Assembly: GCA_041583495.1 (NCBI GenBank)
Contig: JBFHFS010000073.1
Coordinates: 1 to 21,807 of the forward strand
Reading direction: 5' to 3'
From: JBFHFS01 sp041583495
Lineage (GTDB): Bacteria > Bacteroidota > Bacteroidia > Bacteroidales > Marinilabiliaceae
DNA: 21,807 nt
Under the pieces are notes generated by a model. That model searched no databases. It worked only from the letters and a program-made list of their open reading frames with translations, and had not been told where the DNA came from. Both the position numbers and the translations under genes were made by a program. Shown here piece after piece: positions 7,587-14,252 of the stretch. Numbering within the stretch: the stretch's first letter is position 1; each line of letters starts with the position of its first letter.

Positions 7587-8494
7587 AACAATCTCATAAA
7601 GGCCCGCGGGATCTTAGACTCATAGGTTAACGCATGCCCCGTGGTGGGATGAACAAACGAAAGCCGCTGGGCATGAAGTCCCAGGCGCTTGATGGGGCTG
7701 TTGGCGGCCCCATATTTTTTATCGCCCACAATGCTGTGCTTAATATCCTGCATATGCACCCGAATCTGGTTTTTACGGCCGGTTTCCAGATTGAGTTTTA
7801 GCATAGAATAATCCTTATTCGCCTTTATGGTGGTATAGTGGGTTACGGCCTTTTGCCCTGTTGAAGAGTCTTGCGACGAATGCATCTTATACATCGTATC
7901 TTCCGACAGATAGGAGGTAATCACCCCTTCCGCCGGCTCCACAACGCCCTCTACCACGGCTACATAGGTGCGTTCGAGAATGGTATCGTTCCATCTATCC
8001 TGAAGCAGCCGTTTCACCGGCTCACTTTTGGCAAAGAGCATCAGCCCTGAAGTTTCGCGATCGAGGCGATGCACGATGAAGATTTTATTGTCCGGATCCT
8101 GCCGTTTCACGTGCCTGCTCAACAGGCTGTAGGCGGTAGAGCGTTTCTCATTGTCGGTAGCCATGGAAAGCAATCCGGCCGCCTTATCGATAACGATAAC
8201 CTCCTGGTCTTCATAGACGATGGTATACTCCCGGAATTTTTGTTCCGGGGCAATCCGGGTCCCGCCTATTTCAACGTTTTGTCCGGGGGTAAGAGGATGG
8301 TTAAACTGTGAGATGGACTTGCCATCCACAAAGACCTGTTTGTTGCTTAGCAACGACTTAATGTTGTTTCGGCTTTTATGAGGCATTTGTGCCATCAGAA
8401 ATACCATGAGTTCAGTCTTCTCGGAAACCACGAAGGCCATTCCTTTTTTTTCTGCCGGTTTTTTTTTGCTGTATTTTTTTTCCTTTTCGCTCAT
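7583..8494 (-). CDS. RluA-family pseudouridine synthase
   Basis: The enzyme converts uridine to pseudouridine in rRNA or tRNA. After a very lysine-rich N-terminus (residues 1-18) comes an S4 RNA-binding domain (about 25-80, with SRNNIKSLLSNKQVFVDG). The catalytic domain follows, with the RluA motif HRLDRETSG at 142-150 and catalytic Asp145. The usual later motifs LETGRKNQIRVHM and IVGDKKYG are present. Length (303 residues) fits the family. The target base cannot be assigned from sequence. The start at 8494 lies just downstream of a good promoter. The 3' end overlaps the convergent FKBP gene by 4 bases. Confidence 0.93.
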   Translation of the reverse strand: MSEKEKKYSKKKPAEKKGMAFVVSEKTELMVFLMAQMPHKSRNNIKSLLSNKQVFVDGKSISQFNHPLTPGQNVEIGGTRIAPEQKFREYTIVYEDQEVIVIDKAAGLLSMATDNEKRSTAYSLLSRHVKRQDPDNKIFIVHRLDRETSGLMLFAKSEPVKRLLQDRWNDTILERTYVAVVEGVVEPAEGVITSYLSEDTMYKMHSSQDSSTGQKAVTHYTTIKANKDYSMLKLNLETGRKNQIRVHMQDIKHSIVGDKKYGAANSPIKRLGLHAQRLSFVHPTTGHALTYESKIPRAFMRLF

Positions 8495-8522
8495 TCTAAA
8501 ATTATTCTGATGGATGAAAGGC

Positions 8523-8554
8523 CAAAATTACAATTAATTCCCGACAGTCCTCAA
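8523..8554 (-). promoter_or_regulatory. Promoter of the pseudouridine synthase gene
   Basis: Read on the minus strand, a perfect -7 element TAATTTTG (8530-8523) is preceded at 21 bp by TTG (8554-8552, within TTTTG), matching the Bacteroidota promoter consensus. The inferred start point is about 22 nt before the ATG. It lies directly downstream of the rhamnose operon terminator, so the gene is an independent unit. Confidence 0.65.
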
Positions 8555-8581
8555 AACCCAAAACAAATAGGTGGATGCCTC

Positions 8582-8622
8582 AAAAAAAATACCGGATGAT
8601 TAGCAATAGCTAAATCACCCGG
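8582..8622 (-). terminator. Intrinsic terminator of the rhamnose operon
   Basis: On the minus strand an imperfect stem (CCGGGTGATTTAGC at 8622-8609 with GCTAATCATCCGG at 8604-8592, loop TATT) is followed by TATTTTTTTTG. The stem has one bulge and one mismatch-type wobble. It lies about 195 bp after the kinase stop; the interval 8623-8816 contains no gene and would be 3' untranslated RNA. Confidence 0.75.
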
Positions 8623-8816
8623 CAGTTAAGGTTAGGGACTGGATTATAATATTTGCAAATCCATAAGGTTCTGGATAAATACTCGTTTCGTCACAATTCC
8701 CAAAGGGGCGGAAGACAATTACCTTCTCCCGGGAGCCGAAAAGAGTAAAAAAAGAGAACTGTCAAGACAGATAAATTTCTAAAAACCTCTTTACCATTAA
8801 GCCCATTAACCCGGAC

Positions 8817-10193
8817 TTAAAAGGAGCCCCATTTCTTCAGGCCCAAATCAATTTGGGGGGCACCAGTCTGTCCCATAGCATCCCAAATAACCAGGGCAGC
8901 ACCCAGGGCACTGGAGTTATCCACCTCGGAGGTAAATACTTCTTTTTGGGGATAAAGGCTGGCCAGGGTCCTCACAAAAATCTCGTTACGGGCGAACCCT
9001 CCGGAAACATACAGTTGCTTAACACCATCGTCGGGTGTTGAGATAAGATCAATGGACTCAGCATTCAACCGGGTAAGATCAAACATCAAGCGATGATAGG
9101 CTTCTGAGAAGTTGGCAAATTGGCTAAGATCAACCGATTCATCTATAAAATCGGCAGGCATTTGGCCATTGAAAAACAGTTTCTCCTGAGAACCATTCGA
9201 GAGGAAGGCCCTCATCAGCCCTTCATTGGTTTTAACTTCCTTAAAACTATTTTCTGCCACCTTAAAATAACTGGTCAGGCGACGGGTATTCACATCATGG
9301 ATATGCCCCATAAAGAGACGCGACGACTTAACCGGCTGCTGATCAATGCTCAAAAACGACAAACAATCGCGTCTAAGCTGCTCGGCTGTTAAGGGGGTAT
9401 GGTTATAAGGGTTCATATTTATGCACCAGGTGCCGGTAGAGACCAGCAGAAAATTCTCCTTACTCCCCTTTACGTAGGGAGCCAGGGAGGCTGAACTGTC
9501 GTGAATCCCGATGCCGGCCACGAGGTCTTTCCCGCCTATTGTAATGGGGATCTGATGCGAGTTGGGCAGGCTTTTGGGCAGGCTAACACCCTCATCGTTC
9601 AACCACTGATGGTATTTTTGCTGGTCGAAATCCCACATAAAGGTATGGCAACCAATAGACGTGGATTCCGAAACAATTTGATCCGTAAGAAGATACGACA
9701 GATATTGAGGAAAATGCAATATGGAAGCCACCTTCTTAAAGACTTCGGGACGTGCCTGCTTCAACCATAATATCTGAATCCCGGAATTAAGCAATACGCC
9801 TAAGGCGGGGCTGGCTGTTTGGCGGCAAAATTCAGCCTCTCCCCCATATTTCTCAAACAAAGACGTTTGAATGGAAGCCGGAACCTCTTTCAGATAATTA
9901 TAAATGGGGGTCAGACGCTGCCCCCGGGCATCTAAAAAGGCGAGAGAAGCCCCATAGGTTGAAAAGTTAACCCCCACGACATCGTATTCGCCCTGGCTAA
10001 TCAACTGGCTCAGGGACGACTGAACCCACCCTTCGATCAACACGATATCGTCGCACTCCTCTCCATCCTCATCGACTGTGGTCTCGAACTTTTCTTCTTT
10101 CTGATAAACCACCTTCAGTTGCTCATCAAAAAGGAGTATCTTCTTGTTTGTTTTGCCTATATCGAATATGGCAATTACTTTGGTTTTTTTCAT
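8817..10193 (-). CDS. rhaB: FGGY-family carbohydrate kinase, probable L-rhamnulokinase
   Basis: It most likely phosphorylates L-rhamnulose to L-rhamnulose-1-phosphate with ATP in the cytoplasm. The 458-residue protein has the FGGY-fold landmarks: N-terminal phosphate-binding segment FDIGKTNKK (10-18), catalytic base Asp232 in GIGIHDSSAS, STGTW at 252-256, and the adenosine motif VSGGFARNE (396-404) followed by DNSSALGAA. The N-terminus is GKTNKK rather than the LGASSGR of the classical E. coli-type RhaB, so this is a divergent branch, and the sugar assignment depends on its position as last gene of a rhamnose operon. The start is 2 bp after the aldolase stop, so the two are translated together. 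A terminator follows downstream. Confidence 0.85.
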   Translation of the reverse strand: MKKTKVIAIFDIGKTNKKILLFDEQLKVVYQKEEKFETTVDEDGEECDDIVLIEGWVQSSLSQLISQGEYDVVGVNFSTYGASLAFLDARGQRLTPIYNYLKEVPASIQTSLFEKYGGEAEFCRQTASPALGVLLNSGIQILWLKQARPEVFKKVASILHFPQYLSYLLTDQIVSESTSIGCHTFMWDFDQQKYHQWLNDEGVSLPKSLPNSHQIPITIGGKDLVAGIGIHDSSASLAPYVKGSKENFLLVSTGTWCINMNPYNHTPLTAEQLRRDCLSFLSIDQQPVKSSRLFMGHIHDVNTRRLTSYFKVAENSFKEVKTNEGLMRAFLSNGSQEKLFFNGQMPADFIDESVDLSQFANFSEAYHRLMFDLTRLNAESIDLISTPDDGVKQLYVSGGFARNEIFVRTLASLYPQKEVFTSEVDNSSALGAALVIWDAMGQTGAPQIDLGLKKWGSF

Positions 10194-10195
10194 TT

Positions 10196-11311
10196 TCAGT
10201 CTTCTTTAGAAACTTTTCTTCGGTAATTTTCAACCTCCCAGTTGTCGATAAAGTCAATCTGCTGCTGATTCATGGGGCGCGGACCGCCAAAACTTCGGGT
10301 AAGATAGCTCACCTTCATCATATCCATAAAGACATCCAGCACGATTTGAGCCGACCGTTCACTCTCCTCTACCGCCAATATCCCCTTGCCTTTAACGGCA
10401 ACTATTTTAGGGGCATATCCATGCTGCTCGCTAAAAGCTTTAAAAGCGCCGGGAAGATCCCCAGCCTCATCAACAAACAGATACCTGGATTTGCAATAGA
10501 CAATATTATCGGGTGTAAAGGGTTTGTTGATGGGCTCAAAGCTTTCGCGGGAAGCCACAAACATCTTGGTTAGCTCATCGGTTGCGGGAACCATAAAGAG
10601 CGGGCTCCCGGTTGGTGAATTCCGGAGTGCGTCCATGGCAGGTTTTAATGCAGAAGCATCCCCCGTTGATTGGGTTTGGGGCAGTTTCACCATGGCTTTG
10701 GTTAACCGTTCCTGGATATCGAGATAGATTTTATCGATCTCGCCGGTAGAGTTGCCACCCACAAAAACGCCATGATTCTCGAGAAAGATGATCTGTGGTT
10801 CCTTGCCCTTTTCGGCTCTGAATTTTTCAAGTCCTTCAGCCACAGCCTTGAACAGGACATATCCCGGATCGGTGTAGGGCACGTAGAGCACCTCATCGCC
10901 AAACAACTGCGTGACTGCTTTTTTCGAGTCAACCGCACAAAGCAATCCATTCACCATGGTAGGATGCGTGTGGACCACAAAGGGCGTTCGGATAATTTCA
11001 TGCATGGAAGTCTCCACCGAAGGCCTTTTATTGGCAGGAAACAGAATAGCCTTATGCAGGTCTTCCTTAACCTGCTGTTCTCGTTCGGAGGCCACCTGGC
11101 TGTATTGTTTTTGGGATACAACCTCTAGTTTTTTGCGGTCGAGACACACAAATCCATTCTCGTCGATGTCGGACATGGAAACCCCACTGGCTTTGATCCA
11201 AATTCGTTCTGCATCTTTGAAAGAGGTGTTTCCGCCTCCGGCAATCACGAAATTGGGGTTCTGCCCATAATATCGGGATGTTTTAACTAACTGCTCTATA
11301 TTTTTATCCAT
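10196..11311 (-). CDS. Class II aldolase, probable L-rhamnulose-1-phosphate aldolase
   Basis: It should cleave L-rhamnulose-1-phosphate to dihydroxyacetone phosphate and L-lactaldehyde. The 371-residue protein is a zinc-dependent class II (AraD/FucA-fold) aldolase: GGGNTSFKD (25-33) for phosphate binding, Glu100, zinc ligands in HTHP (His114, His116) and LENHG (His180). It is longer than E. coli RhaD (about 274) and looks like the aldolase half of the bifunctional RhaEW/YuxG aldolase-dehydrogenases, but without the C-terminal short-chain dehydrogenase domain. About 150 residues after the zinc site have no assigned role and include a short helical segment GGPRPMNQQQIDFIDNWEVE. It sits between isomerase and kinase, preceded by a strong hairpin. 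Confidence 0.88.
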   Translation of the reverse strand: MDKNIEQLVKTSRYYGQNPNFVIAGGGNTSFKDAERIWIKASGVSMSDIDENGFVCLDRKKLEVVSQKQYSQVASEREQQVKEDLHKAILFPANKRPSVETSMHEIIRTPFVVHTHPTMVNGLLCAVDSKKAVTQLFGDEVLYVPYTDPGYVLFKAVAEGLEKFRAEKGKEPQIIFLENHGVFVGGNSTGEIDKIYLDIQERLTKAMVKLPQTQSTGDASALKPAMDALRNSPTGSPLFMVPATDELTKMFVASRESFEPINKPFTPDNIVYCKSRYLFVDEAGDLPGAFKAFSEQHGYAPKIVAVKGKGILAVEESERSAQIVLDVFMDMMKVSYLTRSFGGPRPMNQQQIDFIDNWEVENYRRKVSKED

Positions 11312-11319
11312 ATCGAAAA

Positions 11320-11365
11320 ATATTTAAAAGAAACGATGACCAACCACTCTTCGGGTTAGTCATCG
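11320..11365 (-). promoter_or_regulatory. Hairpin between isomerase and aldolase genes (attenuator or processing element)
   Basis: CGATGACCAACC (11334-11345) pairs with GGTTAGTCATCG (11354-11365) over 12 positions with one mismatch and an 8-nt loop. On the minus (coding) strand it is followed by TTTCTTTTAAATA, a partial T-run. It lies in the 79-bp gap after the isomerase stop. It may terminate some transcripts or protect the upstream mRNA end, so that symporter and isomerase are expressed more than aldolase and kinase (inference). Confidence 0.6.
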
Positions 11366-11390
11366 CGATCTTTCTGAATCAATAATTTGA

Positions 11391-12659
11391 TTACCGCTTG
11401 CTCAGCACATCCTTTTCGTACTGCTGTATCTCGGCAATATAGTCTCCCCCCACGGGAACATCTTCCTGGAGGCAATAGTAGTCCCAAACAGCCCCAAAGG
11501 GTTTTGTTTTCAGAACCTCTAACAATGCCAGACGCTCAAAATTCTGACCCTTTTCTTCGTAAGTCTTCAGCGTTTGCAGGGGCTCGAGCATCGCAATAAG
11601 AAAGGCCTGCTTAGCAGCTCTTGTTCCTACCACATAAGCACCTATGCGGTTGATAGAAGCATCGAAGAAGTCGAGGCCAATATTCACTCTGCTGAGGAAC
11701 TTATTACGCACCACCTCTGAGGCAATCAACTGAATCTCTTCATTCAGGGTAACTACGTGGTCAGAGTCCCACCGCACCGGTCGTGAAACATGCAACAACA
11801 CTTCATCCACAAACTGAAGGCATGAAGAGATCTTGTCCCCAACCTGCTCGGTAGGATGAAAATGGCCGGTATCGAGACAAATCAACTTTTTATTTTGCAC
11901 GGCATAACCCATGTAAAAGTCATGTGAACCCACGGTCATCGACTCGGCACCAATTCCGAACAATTTACTCTCCATGGCATCTTTCATATGCTCTTTGGGA
12001 TATTCGGTTGCCAATCCCTCGTCGAGTGATTTTTTCAGAAGGGCCCGGTGTCCGTTCCGATCGATGGGTACATCTTTCGATCCGTCGGGGATCCAGGTAT
12101 TGTGCACACAAGGGGTGCCCAACTGCTTGCCTATCTCGGCTGAGATGGCACGGGTGCGTTTAAGATGCTCCACCCAAAATTTGCGAACCTTTTCATCCTT
12201 CGAAGCAAGGGTAAAGCCGGTGTCGGCCATGGGGTGTGAGAAGAAGGTTGGATTAAAGTCCATCCCAAGACCCAGCTTTTTACACCAGTCGATCCAGCTC
12301 TGAAAGTGTTTCACTTCAATCTGATCGCGATCTACCTTTTCTCCCTTAAAATCGCCATAGATGGCATGCAGGTTAAGGCGGTACTTACCGGGCAACATAG
12401 AAATTACCTTTTCAAGGTCGGCACGTAATTCGGCAATGGTCCGGGCTTTTCCGGGATAGTTACCGGTAGCCTGAATTCCGCCTCCCGAAAGCTGTGAGTC
12501 GGGGGTTTCGAATCCGCCCACATCATCGGTTTGCCAGCAATGCAAGCTGATGGCAACATCGTTCATGCCTTTAAGAACGGCATCGGTATCCACACCCATT
12601 TCAGCATATTGCTTTTTTGCATTGGCATAGGCCTCTTTAATAAGTTCTTTGTTCTTCAT
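11391..12659 (-). CDS. rhaA: L-rhamnose isomerase
   Basis: It converts L-rhamnose to L-rhamnulose in the cytoplasm, the first intracellular step. The 422-residue protein matches the E. coli RhaA type in length (about 419) and motifs: SLHCWQTDDVGGFE (38-51), NLHAIYGD (96-103), DFNPTFFSHP (134-143), LDTGHFHPTE (262-271) and RPVRWDSDHVV (293-303). With a constant offset of four residues from E. coli numbering, all known metal ligands are present: structural site Glu230, Asp263, His290, Asp330; catalytic site His266, Asp298, Asp300. It follows the symporter gene by 34 bp. In Bacteroidota the gene is often called rhaI. Confidence 0.97.
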   Translation of the reverse strand: MKNKELIKEAYANAKKQYAEMGVDTDAVLKGMNDVAISLHCWQTDDVGGFETPDSQLSGGGIQATGNYPGKARTIAELRADLEKVISMLPGKYRLNLHAIYGDFKGEKVDRDQIEVKHFQSWIDWCKKLGLGMDFNPTFFSHPMADTGFTLASKDEKVRKFWVEHLKRTRAISAEIGKQLGTPCVHNTWIPDGSKDVPIDRNGHRALLKKSLDEGLATEYPKEHMKDAMESKLFGIGAESMTVGSHDFYMGYAVQNKKLICLDTGHFHPTEQVGDKISSCLQFVDEVLLHVSRPVRWDSDHVVTLNEEIQLIASEVVRNKFLSRVNIGLDFFDASINRIGAYVVGTRAAKQAFLIAMLEPLQTLKTYEEKGQNFERLALLEVLKTKPFGAVWDYYCLQEDVPVGGDYIAEIQQYEKDVLSKR

Positions 12660-12693
12660 GCTATATTTTTTTCAACACTTAAAAATTAATTTT

Positions 12694-13722
12694 TTATCCA
12701 AAATTCACCACAAAGGTGGAGAGAATCAGGACCACAATACCTAAAATCAAAATGGTCATTGTTTTACGTCCCACGCCCTTCCATTCGTTGAGGGCGATTC
12801 CCCAGATATTACTAAAGGAGATGTTTAAGGCCATGAGAATACTCCAGGCATAGACCGAGATATTTTCGGGCAGCTGGCTTTTGCCCATCCCATAGAAATG
12901 GAATTGCAGGAACCAGAGAACACCGGCCAAAAAGGTGAAAAAGACATTATTGATCAACACCTTACCCGACACAGTAACATAATCGCGATAGGTCTTGTTC
13001 TTCACGTTAAGATAGGCACAATAGACAAAATTGGTCAGGAAGCCCCCGGCCAAAATAAATATCAAGGTGGCATTACTCTGAAACAATGGATTGGTTCCAT
13101 ATTTCACAGCCACCTGGTCGATGGGCTTGCCCACCTCAAAACCATAGCTCATGGCGGCACTCATGACACCGGCCAAAACAGCAATCAACAACCCTTTCTT
13201 GAGAGCGAACTCTTTAACAGCAGCCCGGCGTTCTTCTTCGCTCAGGTTTTTGTTCTTTAAGGCACCTGCATAACCAATAATGGCAATTCCGGCAATGGTA
13301 ATGGCCACCCCAATCACCATGATGATACCCGTAGGGGTACTAAAGAGGGCTTGTCCGGCCACAATAGGCGGAATTAAGGTGCCAAAGGCGGCACAAAACC
13401 CGAGGGCTATGCTTTGTCCCATGGCGATACCCAGATACCGGATACTCAACCCAAAGGTGAGACCACCCACACCCCATAAAACCCCGAAGAAAAAGGCGAG
13501 CCATTTAGCATCGGCAGGGGCTTCGGTAAGAATATTGAATAACGTCCCATCGGGCACCGTAAACCAGGCAAATACCCAGGGGGCTAAGATCCAGGCTGCA
13601 ACGCCTTGGGATAGCCAGTAAGACTCCCAGGCCCAATCTTTAACTTTTTTAAATGGCACATAAAAACTGGCAGCCCCAAGGCTCCCAAGCGCAATCATAC
13701 CAATGGCTGTAATTGAGTTCAT
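12694..13722 (-). CDS. rhaT: L-rhamnose/proton symporter
   Basis: The 342-residue protein is an inner-membrane carrier of the RhaT family (drug/metabolite transporter superfamily, about ten membrane helices) that brings L-rhamnose into the cell with protons. Recognisable segments are GAASFYVPFKKVKDWAWES near the N-terminus, WGVGGLTFGLSIRYLGIAMG, LGFCAAFGTLIPP, and the C-terminal NISFSNIWGIALNEWKG. Length equals E. coli RhaT (344). A charged cytoplasmic loop (KNKNLSEEERRAAVKEF) lies in the middle. It is the first gene of the rhamnose operon, about 50 nt downstream of a strong promoter. Confidence 0.96.
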   Translation of the reverse strand: MNSITAIGMIALGSLGAASFYVPFKKVKDWAWESYWLSQGVAAWILAPWVFAWFTVPDGTLFNILTEAPADAKWLAFFFGVLWGVGGLTFGLSIRYLGIAMGQSIALGFCAAFGTLIPPIVAGQALFSTPTGIIMVIGVAITIAGIAIIGYAGALKNKNLSEEERRAAVKEFALKKGLLIAVLAGVMSAAMSYGFEVGKPIDQVAVKYGTNPLFQSNATLIFILAGGFLTNFVYCAYLNVKNKTYRDYVTVSGKVLINNVFFTFLAGVLWFLQFHFYGMGKSQLPENISVYAWSILMALNISFSNIWGIALNEWKGVGRKTMTILILGIVVLILSTFVVNFG

Positions 13723-13777
13723 GTAATTTTTTTTTGAACCAGTTTAATGATTAAAGGTTAAATTTTAATTAATTTCT

Positions 13778-13808
13778 CAAAGATATCTGTTCAGGAAATG
13801 ACCATCAA
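13778..13808 (-). promoter_or_regulatory. Promoter of the rhamnose operon
   Basis: Read on the minus strand, TTG (13808-13806), 20 bp, then a perfect TATCTTTG (13785-13778) match the Bacteroidota promoter. The spacing is identical to that of the satD promoter. The start point would be near 13771, giving a leader of about 50 nt before rhaT. No regulator gene is nearby, and I found no clear operator repeat. Confidence 0.75.
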
Positions 13809-14086
13809 TGCACAATCTGGCAATATATTTGCACTTTTTGGGATTCTTTAGCTATTGTTGGCTTAACGGTCTTTCCCTCCTTTCGGTTATGCCAAATCCC
13901 TTTCATTTGCACAAATGATGTTAAATTAAACCCCATTCACCAAAAGAATACCCTATTATTTAATTAGCACCCCCAAAAAGTGTCCCGGGAACCAATTTTA
14001 GATCTTTTTTCGAGAAACACCCACAAAAGATATCGATAAGAGTTCCGGGTCTTCATGGGAAAAAACCAATTTTGTTGGTCATGGTC
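13809..14086. other. Intergenic DNA upstream of the rhamnose promoter
   Basis: No gene is visible between the promoter and the MITE-like element. It contains a small hairpin ACCAA-TTTTG-TTGGT near 14065 and a distant near-inverted pair (CCGGGAAC near 13985 and GTTCCGGG near 14041). Any rhamnose-responsive operator would be expected here, but none is obvious. Confidence 0.5.
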
Positions 14087-14252
14087 TAAGAAACTGTTTA
14101 AGTTTTGTTTTTGGAATTAGTTTGGACGAATTAATTTCTCATACAAGGCAAAATTTGTGCGAATAGCACCGCTATTTGAATAAATTTTGCTGCCGAATGA
14201 GGGATTAAGACGACAAAATAAAACTAAAGGATAAAATTTAAACAGTTTCTAA
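14086..14252. mobile_element. MITE-like 160-bp palindromic element
   Basis: Positions 14090-14167 and 14171-14249 are imperfect inverted copies of each other around a 3-bp centre (ACC). The outer 12 bp are identical (GAAACTGTTTAA and its complement), and the inner arms include GCAAAATTT...AATAGC facing GCTATTTGAATAAATTTTGC. The whole element could fold into one long hairpin and encodes nothing. It is flanked by CTAA on both sides (14086-14089 and 14249-14252; at least TAA is unambiguous), consistent with a 3-4 bp target duplication. A CTAA target fits the YTAR preference of IS5-group elements, so a non-autonomous IS5-like derivative is possible (inference). Confidence 0.75.

Noticed and set aside
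8755..8775. CTGTC/GACAG palindrome downstream of the kinase as terminator
   Set aside because: The stem is only 4-5 bp with almost no loop; a much better terminator lies at 8582-8622.
10772..11270. Long plus-strand open frames opposite the aldolase gene
   Set aside because: They have no family-like motifs and are explained as antisense shadows of a well-supported gene; the same holds for similar frames opposite the sulfatase, kinase, isomerase and GH78 genes.
13975..13990. AAAAAGTGTCC at 13975-13985, identical to 86-96 in the IS21-like end, as a second IS end
   Set aside because: The nested terminal repeats and CA end seen at the left edge are absent, and an 11-bp match is too short to support an element.
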